A DNA stretch of 64,000 nt, taken from NCBI RefSeq assembly GCF_004346225.1, contig NZ_SMAJ01000001.1, positions 310,001 to 374,000 on the forward strand, read 5' to 3'. The notes under the pieces are model-generated. The model did not search any database and was not told the origin of the DNA. It was given only the letters and a program-made list of their open reading frames with translations. The translations under genes and the position numbers were made by a program. The DNA comes from Paralcaligenes ureilyticus (lineage in GTDB: Bacteria > Pseudomonadota > Gammaproteobacteria > Burkholderiales > Burkholderiaceae_B). Below, piece by piece: positions 52,477 through 61,814 of this stretch (positions are counted from its first letter, which is position 1; every line of letters begins with the position of its first letter).

Positions 52477-54093
52477 TCAGGCCTCTAGCCAGATATACTC
52501 CGCACAGGTGTAGTTCATGAATGCCCCCAACGGGATGCGTTGAATTCCCTTGATCTTGCGGCTGATCCCTTCCAGATTGGTAATAAAGACAGGGATCCCA
52601 ATTCCTCCCTTGTCATGGACCAGCGTTTGCATATCAACGTACATTTTTGCCCGCTTGGCGGTATCGGTTTCCCCTCGAGCCGCAAGCAGCAGCTGATCGA
52701 ACTGCGCGTTCTTCCAGCCGGATTCATTCCAGGTCGCATCAGACTTGAAAAACTGAGTGAACAGGATGTCGGCGCTGGGGCGCGGATTGATGTTTCCGAA
52801 GCCCACCGGCGACTTCATCCAGTAATTGGACCAGTAACCGTCGGCCGGCATACGCTTCACATCGAGCTTGAGGCCTATTTTTTGCGCCGATTGTTGCATC
52901 AGCAAAGCGATATCCACCGACCCGGTGGCCGCCACCGACGCCACCAGCGGAATTGTCGTGCCCAGAACCCCGGCCTTCTTCAAATGGAATTTGGCTTTCT
53001 CGGGATCGTACGGACGTTGCGGCAGGCCGGCAAAATAGAAACGGTTCGTGGGGTCGATAGGCTGATCGTTACCCAGGACGGCAAAGCCGCGAAACGCCGC
53101 CGACTTGATTTCCTCCCGATCCATCAGGTACTTCATGCCCATCGTGAAATCGGCGCTATTGCCGGGCGCCACATCCTGGCGGATGACCAAGTCAGTGTAC
53201 AGGCCCGATTTCGTTTCCAGCACGTTATAGCCGGCCGCCGAGTCGATGCGCTTCGTCGAACGCGGATTGACTTCATTGATCCACTGCACGTCGCCCGACA
53301 GCAAGGCATTGACACGAGCGGCTTCGTCCGGGATGCCAAACAGAGTCACTTCGTCGAGGTAGGGTCTGCCGGATTTCCAATAATGTTCGTTGCGTACGCC
53401 CACTGTGCGAACACCGGGCACGAATTCCTGGCATTTAAACGCGCCCGTTCCGTTGGCCGTGGTGAACGTGGTGGTGCCGTTCTTGATGATCAGGAACTGA
53501 GCCGTGGCAAGCACGACAGGCAGGTCGGCATCGGGACTTTTGAGCTGGATCTGCACTTCATTGGGGCCCGTGGCCTTGATGGACTCGAACTGATCGGCAA
53601 TGACCTTGACCTTGGAGGCCGTGGCCGGGTCTTTGTGACGAAGCAGGGAAAACACCACGTCAGCCGGTGTCAGCGGCTGACCGTCATGGAAGAGAACGCC
53701 TTTGCGCAGCGTGATCGTCCACAGCGTTGCATCGCTGGAGCTCATCGCCTCGGCAAGAACCATTTGCGGAGCGAGCTTTTCATCAAGCGTCGTCAGCCCG
53801 TTGTAGAACATGTTGACGCGAGTGTAGTCGGTCGAATGTGCGCTCTTGGCCGGATCGAGCGTATCGGCCGTCGAACTCGATTGCGTCGCAATCTTGATCT
53901 TGCCGCCACGGCGCGGCGTTTGCGCGAAAGCCGTGCCTGTGGCGGTCAGCAACCCACCCGCAGACATCACTATGCTGCCGGCCAGCAGAGTACGCATCAT
54001 GTCGCGGCGCGTAACACCACCGCCTGCCATAGGGGTGTTGTCGTCCTCGGTTGCGTGGGCCAGCTGATCCTGCTTGTATGTTTTGTTAGTCAT
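52477..54093 (-). CDS. ABC transporter substrate-binding protein, family 5, Tat-exported
   Basis: A 538-residue periplasmic binding protein. ATG 54093 is chosen. Twin arginines at 29-30 (VTRRDMMRTLLAGS) followed by a hydrophobic stretch and TAFAQT indicate export by the Tat pathway, unlike the Sec-type protein of the first cluster. The mature part has the family-5 features DTLDPAKSAHSTDYTRVNMF, LRKGVLFHDGQPLTPADVVF and NGTGAFKCQEF. It delivers substrate to the DppBC and fused ATPase system. Confidence 0.9.
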   Translation of the reverse strand: MTNKTYKQDQLAHATEDDNTPMAGGGVTRRDMMRTLLAGSIVMSAGGLLTATGTAFAQTPRRGGKIKIATQSSSTADTLDPAKSAHSTDYTRVNMFYNGLTTLDEKLAPQMVLAEAMSSSDATLWTITLRKGVLFHDGQPLTPADVVFSLLRHKDPATASKVKVIADQFESIKATGPNEVQIQLKSPDADLPVVLATAQFLIIKNGTTTFTTANGTGAFKCQEFVPGVRTVGVRNEHYWKSGRPYLDEVTLFGIPDEAARVNALLSGDVQWINEVNPRSTKRIDSAAGYNVLETKSGLYTDLVIRQDVAPGNSADFTMGMKYLMDREEIKSAAFRGFAVLGNDQPIDPTNRFYFAGLPQRPYDPEKAKFHLKKAGVLGTTIPLVASVAATGSVDIALLMQQSAQKIGLKLDVKRMPADGYWSNYWMKSPVGFGNINPRPSADILFTQFFKSDATWNESGWKNAQFDQLLLAARGETDTAKRAKMYVDMQTLVHDKGGIGIPVFITNLEGISRKIKGIQRIPLGAFMNYTCAEYIWLEA

Positions 54094-54146
54094 GGAACAC
54101 CCTCTTCGTGTAGAAAACAAAGTTATTGAAATCTATAGCCTGCCTA

Positions 54147-55424
54147 TCAACTCAATTTATCCTTAAGCTTGTAATACGCCCCTACCAACGGCAAAAACCA
54201 GGGCTTCCCAAAATGGCCGAATATCGGCGGCCAATTCATTGCGCGCCACGGATTACGTGCGTCTTGTCCCTCCATGACTTCGGCCATGATCTGGCCCATA
54301 TGCACCGACATCTGGACTCCGTGGCCGCTATAACCCAGCGAGTAAAACAAATCATTGTGTACACCAGCACGCGGCAGGCGATCGGCAGACATATCGACCG
54401 ACCCACCCCAGCAATAGTCAATACGTGTACCGGCCAGATCCGGAAATATTTCCAGCATGGCCTTGTGCAGCAAGTGGCCGCTTTTTTCATCCGAACGCGG
54501 GTTGGACGTTGCAAACCGCGCGCGGCCTCCGAACAACAAGCGATGATCGGGCGTTATCCTGAAATAGTTACCGATATTTTTTGTCGTGACGTAATTTCTG
54601 CGCCCCGGCATAATCTGCTCGAGCAGTTCCTCGGACAATGGCTCGGTGGCGATAATGAAACTGCCTACCGGCACCAAACGACGCCTGAAATACGAAAACG
54701 GCCCTACCCCGCAACCGCCCGTGGCCAATAGCACCTGCTTGGCCTTGATGGTGCCCTTGCTGCAAGACACCTGGTAAGACTGTCCGGAAATCGGCTTCAG
54801 TTTGGTAACGCGAGCGGATTCAAAAATAGTCGCACCGCGACGTACCGCCGCATTGGCCAAACCGCTGCCAAACTTCCCGACATGCAATTGCGCACTGGTT
54901 TTTTGCAGCAAGGCACCGTGGAAACCATGGGAGCCTATTTCTGCGTGCAGCTCTTGCGGAGAAACCAGCGCCAGATCCGGGTCGACATCGGGATGCAAAA
55001 CCTCGTATTGCTGTTGCAGTTTCGAGTAGTGCTCGGGCTTGGCGGCAAGCTTGAGCTTGCCGCAGCGATGAAAATCGCAGTCCAGTCCCTCGTCGCCGAC
55101 GACCTTTTCCACTGTATCCACCGCCGCGGTAAACGACTGGTAAAGCTCTTTGGCTTTTTCGGCCCCCAGCCGATTGGCCAGTGTCGAAAAATCGTGGGCC
55201 AGACCGCCGTTGCACTGGCCGCCATTACGGCCGGAAGCCTCGCCGGCAATCCGACCGGCCTCGAGCAACACAACGGAGCGGCCTTTTCGGCTCAGCGAGA
55301 CAGCCGCCGACAGGCCGGTGAAACCGCCGCCGATGACCACCACATCGGTTTGCATCGGAACCGACCCCTGCGCCCCACCCGAAAATCGGGGCGCCGTATC
55401 GAGCCAGTAGGATTCGAGCTTCAT
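54147..55424 (-). CDS. FAD-dependent amine oxidoreductase, PuuB/OrdL-like
   Basis: A 425-residue DAO-superfamily flavoprotein. The N-terminal arm ESYWLDTAP is diagnostic of the PuuB group, then IGGGFTG (31-37) and GEASGRNGGQCNGGL (61-75), close to E. coli gamma-glutamylputrescine oxidase. The C-terminal LGYSGHGVQMSVHMGQI completes the FAD site. It lies between the binding protein and a HAD gene, mirroring the pair at 38908-40961. Expected reaction: oxidative deamination of an amine to an aldehyde, consistent with the aldehyde dehydrogenase upstream. Confidence 0.88.
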   Translation of the reverse strand: MKLESYWLDTAPRFSGGAQGSVPMQTDVVVIGGGFTGLSAAVSLSRKGRSVVLLEAGRIAGEASGRNGGQCNGGLAHDFSTLANRLGAEKAKELYQSFTAAVDTVEKVVGDEGLDCDFHRCGKLKLAAKPEHYSKLQQQYEVLHPDVDPDLALVSPQELHAEIGSHGFHGALLQKTSAQLHVGKFGSGLANAAVRRGATIFESARVTKLKPISGQSYQVSCSKGTIKAKQVLLATGGCGVGPFSYFRRRLVPVGSFIIATEPLSEELLEQIMPGRRNYVTTKNIGNYFRITPDHRLLFGGRARFATSNPRSDEKSGHLLHKAMLEIFPDLAGTRIDYCWGGSVDMSADRLPRAGVHNDLFYSLGYSGHGVQMSVHMGQIMAEVMEGQDARNPWRAMNWPPIFGHFGKPWFLPLVGAYYKLKDKLS

Positions 55425-55441
55425 GTCGCTCTTCTCGGCAA

Positions 55442-56110
55442 CTAGAGGCCAACCACCGCGGGAAGGCCGCTTATATCGCGGATTTCCGTATAGCCGTAAT
55501 AAGGCGTCGAGGGTTCATGGCCGCGGGCCACGAAAACCTTGTTCTTGATGCCGATGTCGTGCGCGGACATCAGGTCGTAGCGCAAGCTGGATGAAACGTG
55601 CAGCACGTCCTCCGGGCCGCAGTTCAAATGGTCCAGCATATATTCGAAGGCCGTCAAACGCGGTTTGTAGGCTTGTGCCTGCTGTGCCGTAAAGACCTTG
55701 TGAAAAGGCGCACCGAGCTTGTCGACGTTATGCTGGATTTGCTCGTCGGCGGCATTCGAAAAAATGACGAGAGGGAACTCTTTGGCCACTCGCGCCAACG
55801 GCGCAGACACATCGGGGTGAGGCCCCCATGTCGGGACGGCTTCGTAGAACTTCGCAGCCTCGGCATCGGTCGTTGCAATGCCCCAGCGGCGGCAAGTGCG
55901 CTTCACCGCATTGGTTACGACGTCTTTGTACGGTTTCCAGGCGCCCAGCACCTCGTCCAGGCGGTAGGCGGCAAATTGCTGAACGAATACCGGCATGTCT
56001 TGCGCAGAGACGCGATCGGCGAACAGGCTTCTGGCCAGGTCCGACATTTGAAACTGCGTAAGGGTGCCGTAACAATCGAAAGTAATGAATTTAGGCCTGA
56101 AAGTAGCCAT
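55442..56110 (-). CDS. HAD-superfamily hydrolase, type II haloacid-dehalogenase-like
   Basis: A 222-residue HAD hydrolase starting at ATG 56110 (MATFRPKFITFDCYGTLTQF). Motif I is FDCYGTL with the nucleophile aspartate, motif II is IFSNAADEQ, then YKPRLTAFEYML and LHVSSSLRYDLMSAHDIGIK. It pairs with the PuuB-like oxidase 17 bp downstream. It is a homologue, not a copy, of the HAD protein at 38908. Dehalogenase activity is not implied by sequence alone. Confidence 0.86.
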   Translation of the reverse strand: MATFRPKFITFDCYGTLTQFQMSDLARSLFADRVSAQDMPVFVQQFAAYRLDEVLGAWKPYKDVVTNAVKRTCRRWGIATTDAEAAKFYEAVPTWGPHPDVSAPLARVAKEFPLVIFSNAADEQIQHNVDKLGAPFHKVFTAQQAQAYKPRLTAFEYMLDHLNCGPEDVLHVSSSLRYDLMSAHDIGIKNKVFVARGHEPSTPYYGYTEIRDISGLPAVVGL

Positions 56111-56197
56111 CGTCGCCGTCCTCTGGTTATGTCGTTTTGTCTGCCGGAGACATTCCCCGGCCAACGTTGATTAATAAGAAGCTTGCGCTGTGTGCAT

Positions 56198-56233
56198 CAA
56201 GAATTTCACAACAGCTCATGCCAAGAATTACAC
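56198..56233. promoter_or_regulatory. Direct repeats upstream of the HAD-oxidase operon
   Basis: CAAGAATTTCAC (56198-56209) and CAAGAATTACAC (56222-56233) match at 11 of 12 positions with starts 24 bp apart. They lie 88-123 bp upstream of the HAD ATG in the 274-bp gap between it and the aldehyde dehydrogenase. A candidate activator site for the operon, perhaps for the AraC protein at its end. Confidence 0.4.
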
Positions 56234-56384
56234 CATGCGCTCAAATCAAGAACGCTCCTTTTTTACCCTGCCGCAAAACAGAAATAGCCGTTTTAAGCCG
56301 CTCAGTCAGCATAGTTTGCCGGGCCGTATTTTGGAGCTGAAAATCGCGGGTTTTCGAGCCTGCGCCATAGGTAGGAACCCTACT

Positions 56385-57863
56385 TCACTTGGTTAAGTCG
56401 ATCAGCACGCTTTTGCTACGCCGGCTGGCTTCGAACGCCTGCATTCCGAGATCCTTTCCTATGCCGGAGCGCTTGTACCCTCCCGTCGGGATGACGAAGT
56501 CTGCCGACCGGCCATAACGATTGATCCATACGTTGCCTGCCTCCAGGCCGCGCGCAAGCCGCATTGCCCGCCCCAGGTCGGCGGTGTATAGGCCCGCCGC
56601 CAGCCCATAATCGGGATGATCGGCCAGCGCCAATGCTTCGCTTTCGTCGTCAAATACTTGCACGGTCAGTACCGGCCCGAATATTTCCTGGGTCAACGCG
56701 TCCATGCCATCGCACAGGCCCGTAAGAATGGTGGGCAGATAATAGGCACCATTTCCGGCCACCGAAGCACGCTGCCCGCCACTCACGACTTGCGCGCCGG
56801 CCTGGACAGAGCGGCCGACAATGCTCTCTATCCGGTCGGCCTGGGTATTGGAAATAATCGGCGACAGCGTCGTGTCGCAAGCCCAGGTATGCCCCGCCTT
56901 CAGGGTGGAGAAGAAAGTTGAAATATCGCCGACGATTCGCTCCGCAATAGAGCGCTGCACGATCAATCGCGACCCCGCGTTGCATACCTGCCCGGCATTA
57001 CCCGATATGGCGCGCGCGATCACGCGGGCCGCATTGGCCAGGTCGGGTGCGTCGGCAAAGACGATCTGCGGGCTTTTTCCGCCCAGTTCGAGTGTGACCG
57101 GCTTGGTGCCCGTCTCGGCGCACGCACGCATAATGGCCGCGCCGGTTCGCGTAGACCCGGTAAAGGTCACTTTGGATATCCCGGGATGACGGCACAAGCT
57201 GTCCCCCGTGACCTGGCCGTTGCCTTGTATGACATTGAAAATGCCCGCCGGCATCCCCGCGGCAATGGCCAGCTCGGCTAAACGCAGCGCCGTGAAAGGC
57301 GTCATTTCAGAGGGCTTGAGGACAACGGCATTGCCTGCGGCCAGCGCGGGGCCCACTTTCCACGACGCCATGACCAAGGGAAAGTTCCAGGGGGCAATCG
57401 CGCCGATGACCCCATAGGGCTCGGAAATGACCATGCCCAGTTGATCGCTGCCGGTCGCGGCGACGTCGCCCCCATGCTTATCGGCGCATTCGGCAAAAAA
57501 ACGAATCCCTTCGGCGGTAAAAGGCACATCCCACGTTCTGGCGTCACGCAGCGGGCGAGTCGAGCCCACGGCCTCCATGGCCGCCAGCGTATCCACGTCG
57601 GCGTCGATCAGATCGGCCCACCGCCGCAGAATCCGCGCGCGGTCACGCGGCGGCTGCGTCGCCCAACAACTGGTTTTCCAGGCGTGTAAAGCGTTCTCGA
57701 CAGCGCGGTTGACCATGTCCGCATCGGCCACAGGCAAACCGGCATAGGCATGTCCGTCCGAGGGTCGCAGCACCTCAAATAAATCGGGCTGAGTCTCTAT
57801 ATATTCGCCCCCGATAAAATGGGCGCTTCTAACCGATACCTGATCCGGGGAAAAGTTTTTCAT
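56385..57863 (-). CDS. NAD(P)-dependent aldehyde dehydrogenase, PuuC-like
   Basis: A 492-residue aldehyde dehydrogenase. Catalytic residues are N160 (APWNFPLVMASWKVGPA), E259 (TLELGGKSPQ) and C294 (GNAGQVCNAGSR). Full length. Start ATG 57863 follows AGGATG. It oxidises an aldehyde to the acid with NAD(P)+. It precedes the HAD and oxidase genes on the same strand, so it is well placed to remove the aldehyde made by the PuuB-like enzyme. It may have its own transcript because a 274-bp gap follows. Confidence 0.94.
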   Translation of the reverse strand: MKNFSPDQVSVRSAHFIGGEYIETQPDLFEVLRPSDGHAYAGLPVADADMVNRAVENALHAWKTSCWATQPPRDRARILRRWADLIDADVDTLAAMEAVGSTRPLRDARTWDVPFTAEGIRFFAECADKHGGDVAATGSDQLGMVISEPYGVIGAIAPWNFPLVMASWKVGPALAAGNAVVLKPSEMTPFTALRLAELAIAAGMPAGIFNVIQGNGQVTGDSLCRHPGISKVTFTGSTRTGAAIMRACAETGTKPVTLELGGKSPQIVFADAPDLANAARVIARAISGNAGQVCNAGSRLIVQRSIAERIVGDISTFFSTLKAGHTWACDTTLSPIISNTQADRIESIVGRSVQAGAQVVSGGQRASVAGNGAYYLPTILTGLCDGMDALTQEIFGPVLTVQVFDDESEALALADHPDYGLAAGLYTADLGRAMRLARGLEAGNVWINRYGRSADFVIPTGGYKRSGIGKDLGMQAFEASRRSKSVLIDLTK

Positions 57864-57893
57864 CAATCATCCTGTAATAATCGAAGCCGCACA

Positions 57894-57913
57894 TACACGC
57901 ATCGGTGCGTGTA
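57894..57913. promoter_or_regulatory. Palindrome upstream of the aldehyde dehydrogenase
   Basis: TACACGCA (57894-57901) and TGCGTGTA (57906-57913) form a perfect 8-bp inverted repeat with a TCGG spacer, 31 bp upstream of the ATG, in the 319-bp divergent region before the GNAT gene. A likely operator. The remaining 57914-58182 shows no other feature. Confidence 0.45.
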
Positions 57914-58182
57914 GCGCAGCAAGCATTTTGATTTTTTAAATACTAAGCCCAGGCGCCACGCATTTCTTGCCGTAAAGCCGGAAAGCAACATCACAAAATT
58001 GCGTTGTTTTGGGCGCAACGGCGGATCCTGCGCGCAAGGCCGCAATCGTTCGAGCCGGCATGCCTATAGACACAATCCAGCCGCTGATAACCCTCTGGCG
58101 GGGGAATAACGAAGCCCAACAAGATCGTCCTATCAATTCCAGTTTTGCCATGCCAAAGTGGCTTATCCATAAGGAGTGTTTT

Positions 58183-59055
58183 GTGAACGACCAAACTGTG
58201 ACTCCCCAAATTACCTTGCGCCCATTCGACAGCAAAGATCTTGTTCCGGCTCAACAGCTTTCTCTGGCCTTACTGTGGCCGCACCGGCTCGAAGACTGGC
58301 AGTTTGTCTACGAGCAGGGTCACGGATTCGTGCTCGAAGGCGAAGGAGACCCTGTGCCGGAATTGCTCGGTACGGCTCTATTCTGGCGTTATGGGAAAAG
58401 TCATGCGTCGCTGGGCATGGTCATTGTCAGCAGCGCCATGCAAGGACAAGGCCTTGGCCGTCGGCTCATGAGCCGGGTGCTGGAAGAAATTGGCGACCGC
58501 AGCGTTCAATTGAACGCGACTATTGCGGGCGAACCGCTATATCGGAAGCTGGGTTTTACACCGACCGGAAAAGTGCACCAACACCAAAGCGCAGCGTTAA
58601 AGCCTGCTTTTATTCCGCTGGCGCCGGGAGAGCGCATCCGCCCAATCGGGGCCAACGACAAGCCCAAGCTGGCGGCTCTGGACGCACTGGCATTCGGCGC
58701 AGATCGGTCGCCCATGATCGAGAGCCTGCTTGCCGCCTCCGATGGGGTTGCCATTGATCATGGCGGCGAAATTATCGGGTTTGCCCTAGTGCGCCGTTTC
58801 GGCCATGGCCGCGTTATTGGTCCAGTCGTTGCACCCGATATCGAACGAGCAAAGGCAATGATTAGCCACTGGGCCGGCATGTACACCGGCTCATTTATCC
58901 GTATCGACGTTCCAGCCGATACCGAATTGAGCCCATGGCTTAGCGAAATCGGGCTGATTCAGGTCGATACCGTGGTTTCCATGGTCAAGGGAACCGCGCC
59001 GCGCCCGGCACCCAAGGCCCGTATCTTCGGACTGGTCAATCAGGCGCTGGGCTAA
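58183..59055 (+). CDS. GNAT-family N-acetyltransferase, double domain
   Basis: A 290-residue acetyltransferase. The first GNAT domain (about 10-150) has the acetyl-CoA loop QGQGLGRRL (87-95) and EPLYRKLGF. A second, weaker GNAT-like domain (about 150-275) contains DGVAIDHGGEIIGFALVRR. I chose GTG 58183, which follows AAGGAGTG; the frame is open upstream but lacks features. It acetylates an amine; the substrate is unknown. It is divergent from the aldehyde dehydrogenase and starts an operon with the GhrA-like gene. Confidence 0.82.
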   Translation: MNDQTVTPQITLRPFDSKDLVPAQQLSLALLWPHRLEDWQFVYEQGHGFVLEGEGDPVPELLGTALFWRYGKSHASLGMVIVSSAMQGQGLGRRLMSRVLEEIGDRSVQLNATIAGEPLYRKLGFTPTGKVHQHQSAALKPAFIPLAPGERIRPIGANDKPKLAALDALAFGADRSPMIESLLAASDGVAIDHGGEIIGFALVRRFGHGRVIGPVVAPDIERAKAMISHWAGMYTGSFIRIDVPADTELSPWLSEIGLIQVDTVVSMVKGTAPRPAPKARIFGLVNQALG

Positions 59056-59068
59056 ACGCCGCCGGCCC

Positions 59069-59995
59069 ATGAGCTTCCTGTATAAATCGGACCCGGTGCG
59101 CGGAGCCATATGGGCCCGCCTTTTTACCGAAAACGCGCCGGATATCCCGTTTTTCTCGTGGCCCGATTTCGGCGACCCGGCGAAAATTCGCTATCTGGCC
59201 GCCTGGCAGCCTCCCGATAAGCTGGCGACCTTATTCCCCAATCTCGAGATCGTGTTTTCAATTGGCGCCGGTATCGATCAATTCGATTTCTCGACCATAC
59301 CGAAGCATGTCCACATCGTACGCATGATCGAGCCGGGTATTGCCGCGGGCATGGTGGAATACGTTATGCACGCGGTGCTGTCCGTGCATCTTCAGTCGTC
59401 TCTTTATGCACAGCAACAGGGCAAGAAGATTTGGCAGGCCCACGAAACCCGGCGCGCGTCATCGAGCCGGGTCGGGGTGATGGGGCTGGGTGTTTTAGGG
59501 CAATCGGTGCTGCGACGACTCGGTTCATTTGGTTTTCAGTGTGCGGGCTGGAGCCGTTCGGCGCATTCCATCGAGGGCGTGGCCTGTTATGCCGGCGACC
59601 AGGAGCGCCGGCCTTTTCTGGAGAACGTCGATATACTGATTTGTCTATTGCCTTTGACAGACAGCACACGCGGTATCCTAAACAAGGAACTCTTTGACGC
59701 CCTGCCCAAAGGGGCCGCTATTATCAATGTCGGCCGTGGCGGGCATTTGCGTAACGCCGATTTGCTCGCGGCGCTCGATAGCGGCCATTTGTCGGCCGCC
59801 ATTCTGGATGTGTGCGAGCCCGAGCCCCTGCCGCCGCAACACCCGTTCTGGGGCCATCCCAAGATTATCCTGACCCCCCACATCGCCAGCCTGACCCAAC
59901 CGGAGACGGCTGCGATGGTGACGCTGGATAATATTCGCCGCCATCAACGCGGCGAGCCTTTAAAGGGCGTGATCGATCGCGCCCTGGGCTATTGA
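59069..59995 (+). CDS. Glyoxylate/hydroxypyruvate reductase A-like D-2-hydroxyacid dehydrogenase
   Basis: A 308-residue D-2-hydroxyacid dehydrogenase close to GhrA. The NAD(P) motif VGVMGLGVLGQSVLRRLGSF, active-site arginine in INVGRGGHLRN, glutamate in CEPEPLPPQHPFW and histidine in LTPHIAS are all present. Reduces glyoxylate, hydroxypyruvate or a related keto acid. 13 bp after the GNAT stop, so likely cotranscribed. Confidence 0.92.
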   Translation: MSFLYKSDPVRGAIWARLFTENAPDIPFFSWPDFGDPAKIRYLAAWQPPDKLATLFPNLEIVFSIGAGIDQFDFSTIPKHVHIVRMIEPGIAAGMVEYVMHAVLSVHLQSSLYAQQQGKKIWQAHETRRASSSRVGVMGLGVLGQSVLRRLGSFGFQCAGWSRSAHSIEGVACYAGDQERRPFLENVDILICLLPLTDSTRGILNKELFDALPKGAAIINVGRGGHLRNADLLAALDSGHLSAAILDVCEPEPLPPQHPFWGHPKIILTPHIASLTQPETAAMVTLDNIRRHQRGEPLKGVIDRALGY

Positions 59996-60112
59996 TTCCG
60001 TTTCCAAATCAATCGCGAAAGCGAAGCGCAGGCAGTACAACCAGGTACGACAAGCGAAGCTGACAAAGTGCACGGTTGATTTAGAAAGGGAATGACTCGA
60101 CTCAAATCTGCC

Positions 60113-60125
60113 TTGCACAATGCAA
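60113..60125. promoter_or_regulatory. Possible Lrp-type site upstream of the aminotransferase
   Basis: TTGCA-CAA-TGCAA is a perfect short inverted repeat in the 252-bp gap before the aminotransferase. The Lrp/AsnC regulator encoded downstream could bind it. A weak TTGACC (followed 17-18 bp later by TACTGT) lies 3' of it. Both are tentative. Confidence 0.3.
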
Positions 60126-60247
60126 ACGGCAAATTATGTCGAATTCGCCTGAAATACCCAATTCTTCTCGATTTTGACCCTGCATCTTGCCAGCTATTAC
60201 TGTAGGACCCAGCTTAAGATGAGTACAGGATAACCTCAGGAAGAATC

Positions 60248-61624
60248 ATGCAAAACACCGCTCTTGTTGCACTCGATCGCAGCCACCTCATTCACCCGGT
60301 CGTCAATTTTCGCGCGCACGAAAAGCGCGGCGTAACCATTCTGGAGTCGGGGCATGGCGCCTACTTGCGCGACAAGCAGGGCAACGAGTTGCTGGACGCT
60401 TTTTCAGGGTTGTGGTGCGTCAATACCGGCTACGGGCAAGAAAGCATTATTCGGGCGGCCACCGAACAAATGACACGCCTTCCTTACGCGACGGGCTATT
60501 TTCACTTTGGCAGCGAGCCCGCCATCAGGCTTGCTGCGCAGATGATTGAACTGACCCCCGCCTCGCTGCAGCATATTTACTTCACACTCGGTGGATCCGA
60601 CGCCATTGATACGGCCATCCGCTACATCATCCACCATTCCAATTCTTTAGGTTTACCGCAAAAGAAACACTTCATTTCGCTGGAGCGCGGCTACCACGGA
60701 TCGTCGTTGATGGGATCAGGCCTGACCGCCATACCGAGTTTTCATCTGAATTTCGACGTCCCCACGGCGAATCAGCACTATATTGCGTCGCCCTATCCCT
60801 ACCGCAATCCGGTGGGCCATGACGCGGGCGCCGTGATCCAGGGTTCTACCGACGCACTGCGGGCCAAAGTACAACAGCTCGGTGCTGATAACGTAGCGGC
60901 TTTTTTCTGCGAACCCATACAAGGATCGGGCGGCGTTATCGTGCCGCCCGCCGGCTGGCTCAAAGCCATGTCTCGGACCTGCCGTGAACTTGGGATTTTA
61001 TTTGTCGTGGACGAAGTGATTACCGGCTTTGGCCGCACCGGCCCTCTCTTTGCCTGCGAGGCCGAAGGCGTCGAACCCGACCTGATGACCGTGGCTAAAG
61101 GCCTGACCGCAGGCTATGCCCCTATGGGAGCCGTGTTGATGTCCGACGCGGTTTATAACGTTATTGCCGATAGCTCTCCAGACTCGCCCGTTGGTCACGG
61201 GCAAACCTATTCGGCGCACCCTGTCAGCGCAGCGATTGGCCTTGAAGCATTGCGGCTCTATCACGAAGGCGGCTTGCTGGCCAACGGCCAGGCGGTGGCG
61301 CCGCATTTTGAGCAAGGGCTGCGCGATCTTATGCAGCACCCGCTGGTGGGCGATGCACGCAGCAAAGGCCTTTTGGGCGCGCTCGAACTGGTCGCCGACA
61401 AGGCCAGCAAACGCCGCTTCGATCCCTCATTGAAACTGAGCGAACGGATTGCCGAGATCGCCTACCGCCACAAGCTGATCTTCCGCGCATTTGGCGACAA
61501 CGCCTTGGGCTTTGCGCCCGCGCTTTGTTACACCGACGCGGAACTCAACCTGCTTTTCGAGCGCCTGAAAGCCATTCTGGATGAAGTACTTGGCCTGCCC
61601 GATGTGCGGCGCTCGCTCGCCTAG
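60248..61624 (+). CDS. Class III aminotransferase, omega-amino acid:pyruvate type
   Basis: A 458-residue PLP enzyme. The Schiff-base lysine is K284 (TVAKGLTAGYAPMGAV), the cofactor acid is D255 (DEVITGFGRTG), and the N-terminal HPVVNFRAHEKRGVT and LWCVNTGYG segments match omega-amino acid:pyruvate and beta-alanine/taurine aminotransferases. Start ATG 60248 with AGGAAG. It moves a terminal amino group to pyruvate or similar, giving a semialdehyde. Lrp regulator follows 190 bp downstream. Confidence 0.93.
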   Translation: MQNTALVALDRSHLIHPVVNFRAHEKRGVTILESGHGAYLRDKQGNELLDAFSGLWCVNTGYGQESIIRAATEQMTRLPYATGYFHFGSEPAIRLAAQMIELTPASLQHIYFTLGGSDAIDTAIRYIIHHSNSLGLPQKKHFISLERGYHGSSLMGSGLTAIPSFHLNFDVPTANQHYIASPYPYRNPVGHDAGAVIQGSTDALRAKVQQLGADNVAAFFCEPIQGSGGVIVPPAGWLKAMSRTCRELGILFVVDEVITGFGRTGPLFACEAEGVEPDLMTVAKGLTAGYAPMGAVLMSDAVYNVIADSSPDSPVGHGQTYSAHPVSAAIGLEALRLYHEGGLLANGQAVAPHFEQGLRDLMQHPLVGDARSKGLLGALELVADKASKRRFDPSLKLSERIAEIAYRHKLIFRAFGDNALGFAPALCYTDAELNLLFERLKAILDEVLGLPDVRRSLA

Positions 61625-61814
61625 CCTCACCTTTTCAGGTGAGTGTAAATATCGTTTGGCCGTTTGCAAAGGCCCGCACATAATCGTTATATTGGCGAAT
61701 GCCGCTGGCACGAGCTCTCATTTTTCCAAGGCCCGGTGCACGTCGCCGGGCACGTCTACACATGATAGGATGAGGGCGGGAATAGAAAGTTGTAAATCTG
61801 ATTTCGGAGTCACT

